Positions 31,769 to 43,895 of a stretch of DNA of 64,000 nt are shown here, piece after piece. Origin of the DNA: Harmothoe impar (taxonomy: Eukaryota; Annelida; Polychaeta; Phyllodocida; Polynoidae); contig OX381717.1 of NCBI GenBank assembly GCA_947462335.1, forward strand, positions 15,863,166-15,927,165, written 5' to 3'. The stretch's first letter is position 1, and every line of letters starts with the position of its first letter. The notes below the pieces were generated by a model. That model made no database searches. It saw nothing but the letters and a program-made list of their open reading frames with translations, and was not told the origin of the DNA. Position numbers and translations under genes: made by a program.

Positions 31769-32150
31769 CTATTCTTTTTTCTTTTGGGGACAAGATACCC
31801 AGGAATGGCTACTCCTACATTCCTGGCAGACATGGGGAAATCGGCAGTCATGAGGAAATCTACACCCCGATTCCTTGTTGAAATCGAAGCAATAGTCATT
31901 TCTTCTACCACCCCCGTAGTGCCCGCTGTAACTGCCCTCGTGGTAACCATCACTCATGCCTGAGCCTGGCCTGCCTAGACCCCATCCTCTGCCTCTAGAC
32001 CTGCCTCTACCACCTCTGCTCCTGTCTCTACCCGCCTGCCTGTACGAGTCTCTAATCTCCTTTGGAAGAACCCCTTCAGGTCCAATCCATTTAGATGTTT
32101 ATCATAGCTGCCTCGATGCGTTGCCCAATCATTGTTTCAATATAATGGGG
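31769..32150 (-). pseudogene. Decayed transposon ORF with CCCH and CCHC zinc motifs
   Basis: The frame reads KEIRDSYRQAGRDRSRGGRG, then an Arg/Gly-rich linker (GRSRGRGWGLGRPGSG), a Tyr/Gly segment, then YCFDFNKESGCRFPHDCRFPH, a C-x8-C-x5-C-x3-H zinc finger. VCQECRSSHSWVSC (C-x2-C-x3-H-x4-C, zinc-knuckle spacing) follows, and the frame stops after CPQKKKE. The wording CFDFNK..C....CRF.HVC..C...H...C is typical, to my knowledge, of the gag-like or ORF1 proteins of DIRS/tyrosine-recombinase-type retroelements and related aquatic-animal transposons. Upstream, similar sequence continues in another frame (RGSYDKHLNGLDLKGFFQRR) after an in-frame stop, so the copy is frameshifted and incomplete. No recombinase or reverse transcriptase seen nearby. 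Confidence 0.62.
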
Positions 32151-32207
32151 GTCCTGTCGTTTTACTGGCTATACTAGTAGCATAAACTGTTATGTACTTA
32201 TAGCCTG

Positions 32208-32210
<3 letters not shown>

Positions 32211-32289
<79 letters not shown>
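32211..32289. repeat. (TA)n microsatellite
   Basis: About 40 uninterrupted TA dinucleotides. Confidence 0.97.
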
Positions 32290-32292
<3 letters not shown>

Positions 32293-32589
32293 CATATTTA
32301 TATATATATTTATACATACATACAAGTGAGGGCGCAAACAGATTCCATCTGTTTGCTAGCCCTCACTTGTTTGAGAAGATACTGGATTTAATATTTATGC
32401 AGGGTTGTGGCATTTGGAGGGGTGTTTGGGATTTATTTAAGAGTTAGTGAGGAAATTTGTTTACTTGATGAGGTTATAAATGACAACAAAGGAATTCCTT
32501 CTGTTATAATGGAAACTGATTTTATTAATAATGAAAAGGGCAGCAATCAATTGACTTGGATGAAGATTGATATATTGAAGAGTTCCTAG

Positions 32590-32943
32590 ACTTTCTAAAT
32601 GTCTAGTGGAATTCCTAGATATAGAGTTTCTAGACCCATTGATGAGTTTAGATACACATGTTGAAGAGTTCCTAAACATGTGGATGAGTTTCCTAGATAT
32701 GTGGAACAGTTTCTAGATGGGTTTTACGCCTGACTTGTATCTGAAATTCCCTCTCATAAAGTCCATATTTAAAGGGCTAGTATGAGTGTTGTGGGGCCCC
32801 TAGTCATGTTGTGGAGCCCCTAGGCGTGGTATGGAGCCCCTACACGTGTTGTGGAGCCCCTACACGTGTTGTGGGGACCCTAGTCATGTTGTGGAGCCCC
32901 TAGGCGTGTTGTGGAGCCCCTAGATGGGTTGTGGGGCCCCTGA
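32590..32943. repeat. 21-22 bp minisatellite, degenerate then regular
   Basis: 32786-32943 has about eight units of the type GTGTTGTGGAGCCCCTAGNC. Just before it, 32590-32720 has diverged units such as GTGGATGAGTTTCCTAGATAT with the same period, so the array probably extends over both. Confidence 0.75.
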
Positions 32944-33057
32944 TCAAGGTTCTGAGTGCTGTGTCCACATGGCCAAGGCTCCCGCTCCTGCGACTCCGGC
33001 GACTCCCACTCCCATGGCTCCCATCTGTGCGACTCCTGCTCGTACCACTCACGTTCA
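32880..33057 (-). pseudogene. Exon-like Glu/Arg/Trp-rich frame, copy 1 of a duplicated pair
   Basis: After a good acceptor (TATATTTTCCAG|T) the frame reads EREWYEQESHRWEPWEWESP, then SQEREPWPCGHSTQNLDQG, and runs through the minisatellite to TAG at 32880. Copy 2 lies at 33608-33836. The family is not recognised. It looks like a charged low-complexity exon carried along by the tandem duplication; no partner exons were found. Confidence 0.35.
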
Positions 33058-36000
33058 CTGGAAAATATAAGAATTTACATATAAAATGGCAGAAAAAGAA
33101 CTTTAAACTTCTGAAGAACCATGGCCTTTTATTTAAAGTCACTACCGGGTATTTACATGTATTAAACCACAGACAGCTCTATTAACCTTTCTGAGTGTTA
33201 AATACCGGGTATTTACATCTATTAAAGCACAGGCAACTCTAATAACATTTCTGAGGCAGTACTGTGGAGTTTAAGGTTGGACATGTATCAAACCTGGGGG
33301 GGGGAACAAAAGGTTACTAATATGCACCTAGCTCTGGAACTAAACATGATAGAGAGATAAATTGAACATTTCTGAACTCCTCTCGCCAAGACGCTTCATT
33401 TGGCACTATAATTGGCTCTGAAGAAACATTTCCGAGACCCCCCCTGAAGTCAAAAATTGGGTAAATGACCTGGGAATTGTTTTTTTATATAAATCCAAGG
33501 TCTATATTTAGCAGTGCGTTAGTGGCAGTACTGAGAATTAGGCCTAACTCCCTGAAAGTTTCCCATGAAAATTGGTCACATTGGGCGCTCAGTCAGAACT
33601 GTGGAGTTTAAGATTTGCTCTGAAGACCAAATTTCAGAGACCCCCCCTGAAGTAAAAAATTGGGTAAATGCTGACCCGAGGAGGAGTGGTTGGAGCCCCT
33701 AGACGTGTTGAAGAGCCCCTGATCAAGGTTCTGAGTGCTGTGTCCACGAGGCCAAGGCTCCCGCTCCTGCAACTCCGGCGACTCCCGCTCCCGTGGCTCC
33801 CATTTGTGCAACTCCTGCTCATACCGCTCACGTTCACTGGAAAATATAAGAATTTACATATAAAATGGCAAAAAAGAACTTTAACTTCTGAAGAACCATG
33901 GCCTTTACTACCGGGTATTTACATGTATTAAAGCACAGACAGCTCTATTAACCTTTCTGAGTGTTAAATACCGGGTATTTACATCTTTTAAAGCACAGGC
34001 AACTCTAATAACCTTTCTGAGGCAGTACTGTGGAGTTTAAGGTCGGACATGTATCAAACCGGGGGGGGGGGGGGGACAAAAGGTCACTAATATGCACCTA
34101 GCTCTGGAACTAAACATGATAGAGAGATAAATTGAACATTTCTGAACTCCTCTCAACGAGACGCAGCATTTAGAGCCATATTTTAGTTTCGATTTTCACA
34201 ATATTCTTCATTCTACTCTTTTAAATTTTGAGGTACCTAGACATGATATTTGAAAATTTCCTTTTGCTGGGACTACCACAGATGTCCAAAGAATGAGAAT
34301 TTCTCGGAGGTATTGCATAATATGCAGTAGTTATTTAGTAAACATGAACTGAACTCGTTTGGTGTTAACTGGGGCGCGCGCAAATTTTTTCGCCCCCCCC
34401 CATGGGCCCTTTGGAAATGTTCAATTTTGAGGTTCTTAGACATGATATTTGAGAAAATCCTTTTGCTGGGACTAATGTAGTACATTGTTAACCCGGGGGG
34501 AGGGGGCACGGGGTCCCTTAGATAAAAGTTCATAGAGTGTATCCTAGACCAGACATCAAAATGCTTTTATTTTTTGTGAGATACTTAGGAACCAAATTAA
34601 AATCTATCCTTCGCACACAGTATAGTAAACATGTTTATCTACTTTCTCATGTCCATCCCATATAAAATGCTTTAACATTTAGGCCATACCCCCCCCCCTC
34701 CCCCTCACACAGCCAATTTTTGAAAATTGTGGATTTCGTCAGATTTCAGTGGCAGTTCCAAGAATGACAAATTATATAATTTAGGCTCCGAATTCTTAGT
34801 TGGGACTAAAGCAGCTTATACACAAGGAAGGGGGGGGGGGCAAAAGGTTTCATAATATGCACCTAGCTCTGGAACTAAACATGATAGAGAGATAAATTGA
34901 ACATTTCTGAACTTCTCTCGCCGAGGCGCATCATTCGGAGCCATATTTTAGTTTCGATTTTCACAATATTCTTCATTCTGCTCTTTTCAGTTTTGAGGTA
35001 CCTAGACATGATATTTGAGAATTTCCTTTTGCTAGGACTACAACAGATGTCCAAAGAATGAGAATTTCTGGGAGATATTGCATAATATGCAGTAGTTATT
35101 TAGTAAACATGAACTGAACTCGTTTAATGTTAACTGGGGCGCGCGCAAATCTTTTCGCCCCCCCCCCATGGGCCCTTTGGAAATGTTCAATTTTGAGGTA
35201 CTTAGACACAATATTTGAGAAATTCTTTTTGCGAGGACTACCACAGATGTGTATAGTATAGAATGCAAACATGCACATAGCTCTGGAACTAAACATGATA
35301 GAGAGATAAATCGAACATTTCTGAACTCCTCTCACTGAGACGCAGCATTTAGAGCCATATTTTAGTTTCGATTTTCACAATATTCTTCATTCTACTCTTT
35401 TAAATTTTGAGGTACCTAGACATGATATTTGAGAATTTCCTTTTGCTAGGACTACCACAGATGTCCAAAGAATGAGAATTTCTCGGAGATATTGCATAAT
35501 ATGCAGTAGTTATTTAGTAAACATGAACTGAACTCGTTTGGTGTTAACTGGGGCGCGCGCAAATTTTTTTGGCCCCCCCCCCATGGGCCTTTTGGAAATG
35601 TTCAATTTTGAGGTTCTTAGACATGATATTTGAGAAAATCCTTTTGCTGGGACTAATGTAGTACATTGTTAACCCGGGGGGGGGGGCACGGGGTCCCTTA
35701 GATAAAAGTTCATAGAGTCTATCCTAGACCAGACATCAAAATGCTTTTATTTTTTGTGAGATACTTAGGAACCAAATTAAAATCTATCCTTTGCACACAG
35801 TATAGTAAACATGTTTATCTACTTTCTCATGTCCATCCCATATAAAATGCTTTAACATTAAGGCCATACCCCCCCCCCCTCACACAGCCAATTTTTGAAA
35901 ATTGTGGATTTCGTCAGATTTCAGTGACAGTTCCAAGAATGACAAATTATATAATTTAGGCTCCGAATTCTTAGTTGGGACTAAAGCAGCTTATTCACAA

Positions 36001-36110
36001 GGAAGGGGGGGGGGAAAGGTTACTAATATGCACCTAGCTCTGGAACTAAACATGATAGAGAGATAAATTGAACATTTCTGAACTCGTCTCGTATGCGCTG
36101 GTCTCTTAGT
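32940..36110. repeat. Block of nested segmental tandem duplications
   Basis: Several phrases recur in order. GCACCTAGCTCTGGAACTAA (the first few bases vary) occurs at about 33325, 34096, 34859, 35275 and 36031. TGAACTCGTTTRRTGTTAAC followed by GGGGCGCGCGCAAAT occurs near 34347, 35112 and 35532. TACCGGGTATTTACAT occurs at 33145, 33203, 33910 and 33970. About 34455-34830 is duplicated at 35645-36010. Poly(C)/poly(G) tracts vary in length between copies. Confidence 0.85.
33608..33836 (-). pseudogene. Exon-like Glu/Arg-rich frame, copy 2
   Basis: Acceptor ATATTTTCCAG|T followed by ERERYEQELHKWEPRERESP, then ELQEREPWPRGHSTQNLDQG, ending TAA at 33608. Changes relative to copy 1 are mostly Trp/Ser to Arg/Leu. 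This copy keeps a more regular R-E pattern and is the less decayed one. Coding status unproven. Confidence 0.35.
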
Positions 36111-37828
36111 CAATAGTAGCTGGGGTGGGGGGGGGGGTCCCTTAGCTAAAAGCCCCCCCCCCTCTTTCAAGAGGGGTTAGAATTTTTTTACACCCCCCCC
36201 TCCTCGGGAGGGGTCTGACATTTTTACGCCCCCCCCCCCCACTCCTGAACCCACCATGCCATATTTTAGTTTCGATTTTCACAATATTCTTCAAAAATGA
36301 AATCCTGTCCGATCTGGACCTGTAAATAGTGCATTTTGATCAGAATTTTGTCAGGGTTTCATTTCTGGCCTCAGCTAAGACCTAAGCAGAGTGGAACACG
36401 CTTTTTACGGACATTGCGGTACTTGGAAATTCTACTTTTTGATTGACAAATTCAACCCCAGAAACATCAATTTTCTCAGCAACCACTGGGCCAATCTCGA
36501 TGCCCTTTGGAGGCAGAAACCCAGGCCTAATACAGGGGACTCGCTGAATTTTTCAGAATTTTAGGACGTTTTTTTTTTGTTTTTTTTTCATTTTCCCATT
36601 GGATTCTAGCACAAACACCCACATTTCGATGATCTATTGCTCAATAAGTACTTGGCCGAGCTACATGCCGTTTGGAGGGAACAATGTTTGTGAAATATGG
36701 GAGACTCGCTGAATTTTTCAGAATTTTTTGAACATTTTTTTTTTTTTTCATTTTCCCATTGCTTTCTACACTCGGTCAACAACATTTCGGAGACATATTC
36801 AACCCCAGCACTCACAAACAAAGTCAAATTTCGCAAAAAGTAGGGGGGGTAGAGGGCTGACACACTAGGGCCTTATAGAGATGACATTTCTGCATCTAAC
36901 GAGCCTAATAAGGTGACTATTGGTTGAGATTTACCTTTGATATGAGCCATTTTCAAGAAATTTGATTCAAGTTGAGAAGTGACAGTCCGGTCTGCGCCGA
37001 TCAGCTGATCATTGACCTATATTCAGATTGAGACAATTTTTTTTCTTTCGTTGGCTTCGTTTGGGGGTTAAAATACCTTATTTTTAATGGAAACAAAGCC
37101 TAAGCGTTACAAAACATCCTATATTTATCGGCACAATAGCTGAATTAGGCCCCAACCCCCCAGAATATTTGGTTGAAGCGTTTTTCAACGGGGACCCCCA
37201 ACCGCGCTGTCATTTCCCAATTTCTATCATTTGATCATTGGCTCTGTTTTTTGGTCTTGGTAAGTTTAGAGTCCGGTCTTTGTCATTTTTCGGAATAACC
37301 CGGCTACTGAGCTGTCCGCAATTTCAACCCCCATAAAAGAGAAGCCTAATCTATCAATACCAACAGAAATTGCGGACTTACCTTGCATATTTGAGCTGTA
37401 ATCGATGAAATTAACCAATTTGGTACCGAATCATCGTTCCTCGGCGTTCCCGTGTCCGCCATGTTGGATTTTGATACCGGAGATTGCCGAAGCACTCGAT
37501 AAACAAATTATTTTTTGATCAAGATGGTAATACTGTCCAAAATGTCCGCAACTGCCTATATATTACCTGTAGGAGTAATAATATTACTTTAAAAGTCCGC
37601 AATTTGCTCCATTTCGGAAGATAAAATGTTCGTGCCGACCCCGAGCATTCCCGAGGCGCAATCTCGTGGAATCCCGTGAATCCGCGAGATGGCCATTTTG
37701 TTTACCTTACGTTGTCGTCGTGTCGAACGATAGGAAATGCTTCATTATGGCATAATACAATTAAATATGGATGTCATCCTTATGCTGTATGGTAGGCAAT
37801 GATGTTATAGATGTTTTTAGATGTTTTT
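36111..37828. other. Non-coding stretch, CpG-richer at its right side
   Basis: A pair of related segments (36390-36600 and 36600-36800) repeats gggaactcgctgaatttttcagaattttt. About 37430-37700 has more CpG (ccgtgtccgccatgttgg, ccgcgagatggccattttg) and could be a promoter or a transposon end. No exon follows that I can support. Confidence 0.35.
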
Positions 37829-37971
37829 TTAGTAATTATAAAAATAAAAAACTCGATCGTGACTTTTTGCGGATGTCGTAAAAAATTGCACAAATTTCAA
37901 TTTAGTGAAAAGTTCAGGACGAAAAGAATATGAATCTGTTAAATAAATAAATATACATAAATATTTATATA

Positions 37972-37974
<3 letters not shown>

Positions 37975-38016
<42 letters not shown>

Positions 38017-38024
38017 TTATGTAC

Positions 38025-38082
<58 letters not shown>
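37975..38082. repeat. Interrupted (TA)n microsatellite
   Basis: Two TA runs separated by a short gtatttatgtacataaa spacer. Confidence 0.95.
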
Positions 38083-38087
<5 letters not shown>

Positions 38088-40190
38088 CAGTAATACCTGC
38101 TATGATTTAATTGCAGTCCGGGCCGAGTGCAATGCTAAGCTTTCCTGCTTGGAGCAGTAGGTTGTGACACAATATGTCCTGTTGCCACTGCTATACACTT
38201 ATCCCACGCGCCATTCTGCCTGTTAATTCAAATATGTCTAATTGTGAAAAAAACAAAAACAATCAACGAATTTCCGAATATCTCTGTGATTTATTGTCAA
38301 TGATTCACAGCATGCACTATGCCAACGTATACAAGTGGTTGTCCTGCAAAGGAACCTATTTTAGTGTTCATCTAACCAAATCATCTAACCAAAAATAAAT
38401 AAAAACGAAAGGGAGTCAGCCCTGGAAATTCTATCTTGAACCATGTGGTGACAATCAAGGACATGAGGATATACAACATGATTGTCAAAGTCAAATACAA
38501 AACAATATCAAGTAAGCTTTTAGTATAACAGTCTCAATATTTGATTAAGCGTTTCTACCATTCAGGAAGCTAAACCCTGGTAGTATCTAATTGATATATC
38601 TTATTTGTACTTCACAAATGTTTATAATAATTATATATTTGTTGCGACACAATCAATCAAGATTCATAAACATCAAAGTTTGCACTGTCATCCTTTACAA
38701 ATTGTATAGAAGATTTATTTGGTCTCTATGATTGCGTACAATACCTGAGAGTAAAAGTGCATCAATTCTCAAATGTTGCTTATTGTGTGAAGACCAAGCC
38801 TGACCCATATATAGCTCAACTACAGTGGCCGAGAATGGTCACCAATGAAAAAAGAAAAAAAAAAGTGAAATCCCCCCCCCACACACACACATGTTGCTTA
38901 ATAAAAAAATTAAAAAACAGAAAAAAAGCGATCCGTCAATGCCATTTTTTGACAGCCCAGGGATACGAGGTGTTGACAGCGTTGATCTTCATAAAAAAGG
39001 GACAAAGCTAGGTATTAGAAAAAAGAGTTTCATTGAACCTGCCTAAGGTATGTTTAACTTGGCAACATTATTATGTATGGCTCTACTGCTGATAACTCCT
39101 CAGTACTGTATGTATCCTCTATATCCCGGCCACCGTGATATGGATTTATTGCTACCACCATGCTCTGATTTAATCTTGAATCGCGATATGAAAAATAGCT
39201 TATCGATCTTGCCCTATGTTGTTGTTGTTGTTAATTCTTTTATTTTACTTGCAATAACATAGGGCCAGGCCCAGTTCGCGTCATGCAACTCATGTTGCAT
39301 ATCCTATAGTGATGTTATTCTTACGGATATACAGAAAGTGCCCTTATGGGAGTCATTATATTTCTTAAAAATGGTATAATATTTCATATGGATTCATATG
39401 ATAACATTATATTCTGTGGTGACGTCAACACAGAGATTCAAAAATGTATATGGATGAGACTATTGTTATCTTATATTACCTTGTTACTTAGATGAGAAAT
39501 AATTTTTGTGGGAAATTATATAAATAAAAAATAGAAGAAAAAAAAAATAGAAAAATAGAAAAAAATTGGCTGATGGTATTAGCCTTTTGGCTGATCTTAT
39601 TGCCAGGATACTTTAAATAGTTGGTGATGTTATTCCAACTTATGTGAACCTATGGATATAATAGTGACATATAACTCAAACATATATATATCCCTTTCTT
39701 TCAAAGTAAAATAATTTCTGAACGTAGCATTATGCATGATACTTAATTCCAGCGGTTCACAGTACTCTGTGACCTAAGGCCTAGAATCACAGTGTATAGT
39801 CCCCCGTCTCAAATACCATGACTGTAAAGCACTTCAAATTGTTTTGTGCCTTGGATGAATTGGAATGTATTGTACATATGGGATAAGAGTAAATTGTATC
39901 AGGAGGAACTATAAAGCGGCAGTAGCGCTCCTTTTTGAATTAAAAGAATGCAGAGATTAAACAGGACAAATCGATTGAGATTTTCATTATTTTTGCTTCA
40001 AGTATTTGTCAAGTGTGCTTGTGCATTTTATATCTGTGTAGTAGTGTATATACACAGTATATATCTCCATGACCGTTCTGGAAAAACATGTTTTGCATTT
40101 ACATGAATATTTCAAAAAATATAATTATCTCTCATGAAAAGATAGCCTCAAGACCCCCAACAAATTTGCGTCATATAAGCCTAAAAATGT
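38083..40190. other. Intergenic, no gene supported apart from the weak signal-peptide candidate
   Basis: AT-rich unique sequence; short open frames here have no family resemblance or consistent splice sites. Confidence 0.35.
39050..39109 (+). CDS. Possible signal-peptide exon, unassigned
   Basis: ATG at 39050 gives MFNLATLLCMALLLITPQYC, a credible signal peptide, ending near a good donor (TACT|GTATGT) in phase 1. A stop lies upstream in frame. No downstream + strand exon was recognised, so this may be chance. Confidence 0.22.
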
Positions 40191-40400
40191 GTGAGTATGC
40201 GTGAAGGAATTTTGCGTTCTAAAGCAATGTGTGTGGATGCGTTGGCTTTGCGTGAGTTGACGCAGCACTCCCGCATCCCCACTCAACTGACGCAAACAAT
40301 GAGTCAGGTTTGCGTGGGGATGCGTGGGAATGTGTGGGGATGCGTGGAAATGTGTGGGGATGCGTGGGGATGTGTGGGGATGCGTGGGGATGCATGAGAT
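40170..40400. repeat. GCGTGGGGATGTGTGGGGAT tandem repeat beside an inverted repeat
   Basis: Units of about 20 bp alternating tgcgtgggga and tgtgtgggga lie at 40310-40395. Just before them, GCGTGAGTTGACGC and GCGTCAGTTGAGTGGGGATG-type sequences face each other in inverted order at about 40245-40300. Confidence 0.7.
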
Positions 40401-41060
40401 GAGAGTATTCTCTTCTCTGATTGGTCAAGTTTTCAAGTTTCAAATCTCTTTGTTCAGAGAGGTGGCAGTTAGCACAAGGAGGTACTGGAGGAAGGATGTG
40501 TATATGGTAAGCAGTTGCATGTTTCCTTCCTAGCTCAGCTTAAAACATATTCTATTATCATAAACTAATAATTTAGGGGGGTCTGGGGTGGGGTCTAGCC
40601 CCAAAAACTCCAGTTCGACCTACAAGTGGGGTTTTCCAAAAGTTCAATGTATTTTGCTAGAGGTCGATTTTTTCCCTCAAAATTCCAATTTGACCTGTAA
40701 GTGAGGTCGACCTATAGGCGAGGTTTTACGGTACATGGAAACTACGCACAGCACATTAGTGTTCTTTGCAATTTGCTGGAATAGTCTGGAATCATGTTAA
40801 GGAATAAGTGGTTTTAAAACTTTCTAGGAGCATTTCTGAGTAAAATTTGGTGAAATACTTTTCAAGTCAATTTTGGGGTGTGGATTCAAAAAAATCATTT
40901 CACCAAAGCGAAAAAAGCATTTTAAGCCCTCAAAATTCCAAAAAACTAAATGGCCCCCAAAATGCCCTAAAAAAAGTCAAAATATGCTCTGAAATGTTCC
41001 TAGAAATAAGAAAAGCTGATTTTGACTCCAGTCTTGAAAGTGCCCAACAGTGATACATAC

Positions 41061-41266
41061 CAGCCCCGAGTCTGTTGGTGATCACGACTCCTGTTATAAC
41101 AGCCGTCTGTCCCAGGTCGACCAACCACCAGGACAGCTGACCCGAAGTTTGACTTGTGTGAGAGCAGGACCCACCATTGAAATCCATGTCATCATTCCCA
41201 TCTAACGCACTGTAACTCGCGCTGTAGGGAATATCATGGGACTGTTTAGCAGACAAAGAATAAATT
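41061..41266 (-). CDS. Lectin-like gene: second F5/8C-fucolectin domain, middle exon
   Basis: Encodes HDIPYSASYSALDGNDDMDF, NGGSCSHTSQTSGQ and LSWWLVDLGQTAVITGVVIT, then NRLGAG at a phase 1 donor (GCTG|GTATGT). A-x-D-G-N, S-C-S-H-T and W-x-V-D-L-G are hallmarks of fucolectin-type F5/8C domains; the His in SCSHT belongs to the sugar site in fucose-binding members. Two acceptors are possible. The stronger one puts the start at 41241 in phase 0, which does not fit the preceding exon's phase 2; the weaker one at 41266 fits. The C-terminal third of this domain has not been found further left. Confidence 0.78.
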
Positions 41267-41588
41267 CTGTCCTTTCCAAAAGTGAAAAGGGCTTGGGTCA
41301 AGACAGAAAATATTAGGCTTGATTAATTTATTTCCTTTATTTACATATAATTCAAGGGTGTATATGTACTGTACCAACAACCCAGTGTCCAGAGAACCAT
41401 GAAATATTAATGCAATCTGGTTGATTGAAGCTCATCAACAATTTGTCACTGATGATGGACCGGGTCTTCTATGCCATCAATAAGGCTATCTTTCATCGTT
41501 TTTAGAATTTTTGAAAATCTTCCTAATTTTGAATGATAATATTTTGGTAATTTTAATAATTTTTGACATTCTATGAATATAATCTTAC

Positions 41589-41691
41589 CCGCAGCAGTAA
41601 GAACTTTGGTAGGAGTATGGTCCGCGTCCTCGTCCCAGGTTCATGAGTCCTGTAGGTCCTTGTAACTCAGGCCTTATACATGTCCACTTCT
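41589..41691 (-). CDS. Lectin-like gene: start of second F5/8C-fucolectin domain
   Basis: Acceptor TTTCAGCCAG|AG (phase 1), donor GCTGCGG|GTAAGA (phase 2). It encodes EKWTCIRPELQGPTGLM, then NLGRGRGPYSYQSSYCCG, which parallels the canonical domain opening N-L-A-L-G-K-P-x-x-Q-S-S-x-Y. The other nearby acceptor (four bases upstream) leads to a stop. Confidence 0.72.
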
Positions 41692-42118
41692 CTGGCTGAA
41701 ACACTGGTTGTAACAAAGTGTTCAAAGGTGTTAAATTGAAATTAAGGTGGATATCTTTACCCTTTTGAATTTTTTTTTGGTTAAAACACCAATGAGCTGA
41801 ACAAATTTGATAGGTAGATAAGTCCATTCTTATTACTCAATAAACATATCAATCACAAAAGTATACTCATGGAAATAAGAGAAATCTTGAAATTAACACT
41901 TATATAAGATTTCAAATTTGACCGTCAGATCGATCAACAGCCTTATTATTTGTCCAACCACAGGGTCAAAAATTTCCATGATTGTCACAATCTTTGTATG
42001 TATATTGTTTGCCGGAAATGAAAAGCGGCTCGTGAAATGTGATGAATTTTAGTGCCCAAAAAAGATTTAAAATTCAAGAAAAATAGTAGTTCAAAATGAG
42101 GCTAGTACAGGACATCAC

Positions 42119-42343
42119 CTTGTTCTGTGTAGACTTCCATCTCACAGATTCGGTTATGAGAGGTGTCATGTTTGTAGATGACAACATACCGTCCCACTAG
42201 AGTCCTCTCACACTGGACGTACATGACCTCAAACTCCACCATACTGACAGGACGGGAGATGCACGGGGCATAACCTGACGTCAAAGGGTCAAATGTAGCA
42301 GCATCAAACGTGTCTCCTACCAACACGCCATGATCAGATGTGA
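42119..42343 (-). CDS. Lectin-like gene: C-terminal part of first F5/8C-fucolectin domain
   Basis: A 225-nt exon, phase 1 to 1, acceptor TGACTTATTTCAG|TC, donor GAACAAG|GTGATG. It encodes TSDHGVLVGDTFDAATFDPL and a middle part with CISRPVSMVEFEV, then QCERTLVGRYVVIYKHD and RICEMEVYTEQG. C-x-x-x-L-x-G-R-Y-V-x-I and L/I-C-E-x-E-V-Y close nearly all fucolectin-type domains, so the first domain is complete. Symmetric phase 1 boundaries are typical of shuffled extracellular modules. Confidence 0.85.
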
Positions 42344-43762
42344 CTGAAATAAGTCAAATGATATATTAATCAGTGTGTTTGTATATTTCTAAATTAGCTA
42401 TCAATTCCTAAATAACTAGGAGTGTTTCATTTCAAAGGTTTATGGCAAGAGGTCAAGTTTTAAATGTTATTGGCGACAAAATAATGTACAGTGAAAGCAG
42501 TGACCTTTCCTGTGGTCACATTAATATGTAAGTCCGACCGATTTTTTGGACAATGACACAGCACTACCTTCCAAAAGCTAGGCTCCTGAGAATATCCCAA
42601 TTGACACAATATTCAGTTCAACATTGAGTCAATTTTAGGTAAGAAAACGAGGAGTAGTGTTGCTTCCCGAAGGACCACGACTACAAAAGTGCCCTAGAAT
42701 CTGCTGACATTCACCACTTGGACTAAATTATGCATCAAATTTCCCACCTCTGATCTCATTGGTTGTTCATGTGGTCAGCTGGTCACACTGTGGTCAAGCC
42801 CTGACCTATTCATACTGACACTGTGCTAATGCAAGTGCAGTTTACTAGACACTGGCACCTGTTGTGGTGGGGCCTAGATTTGTGTGTATTGAAAACCACT
42901 GATAGTCAGCAGGTACTAGGACCTTACTTGTACTATGTATTTGGTTACCAACTGTTTATGGTTTCATGACAACTATGAGTCTAATAGGCCTATGGCCTAT
43001 TTGTAATGGGTGGTTGGGCTAGATAACAGTTATGTATAACTCAATATACGGTGCTGTTATTCTAATGGCCTAGGCCTCACTAGTCCTAGGCCTACTTTTG
43101 TAGTTTCGACCCTTTATGGCATCATCGTCAGGTGGATTTTACCGGGATTCAAAATACCGCATAGTGGCACTATGTGTATTTATTAGGGTGGATAGGTATT
43201 TGTACCGGGTGGTCCTACTCGGGGGTCACCGGGCTTTTTTAAATCAATATTGAATCAACATTGATTACCGATTGTTAATGTAAATTCAATGTTAAATGTG
43301 GGGGTGGGGGGGGGGGGGTGGCTGGGGGTCTTAATTGATCTCAGAGTAAAGACCAATCTTGATGCTCTGCCTGTTGGTTACTCCAGGACTCCAAGTTAAC
43401 TCTATAATATCTACTACTCCTCTGGCTATCTAATGAAAAACTCACTGTATTATTGAAGATTTTTTTAGCCAATAAATATTGTAAATATAAATACCCCCAA
43501 TAGGAAATAAAAAACTTGTCCGTCAGTCTTCAAAAAGGTTAGTATTAAAGACACACACAACATCCACATGAACATTGGCATTTAAACTAATCTTTTAATG
43601 TTTTAAGTCACTATAGATGTGACTTTAAGCTAACCAAATGTAATAGAAATACCTTGGAAATGTCATGCAAGTACCTTTGACATTTACTGAGATTTACGGT
43701 GACTTTGGGCTCTCAAAACTTTGCCTAAATGCCAACCTGCATGCAGCGTGTATCAAACCTAC

Positions 43763-43870
43763 CTCCTGTAGCCGTGTAGGCAGTAAACACCACCGTACTG
43801 ACCGGTAGTCGCTCATTTAGATCAACTAGGAGCCACGCGTTTGGTTTACTGTGAGTGTACATGCACTTTG
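43763..43870 (-). CDS. Lectin-like gene: first F5/8C-fucolectin domain, middle exon
   Basis: A 108-nt exon, phase 1 to 1, acceptor TTGATATTTCAG|CA, donor ACAGGAG|GTAGGT. It encodes KCMYTHSKPNAWLLVDLNER then LPVSTVVFTAYTATGG. The C-x-x-T-H / W-L-L-V-D-L pattern is the metal/sugar-loop strand of the domain. A miniature transposon begins only 25 bp upstream of the acceptor (43896 onward). Confidence 0.8.
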
Positions 43871-43895
43871 CTGAAATATCAACCAAAATACTGAT

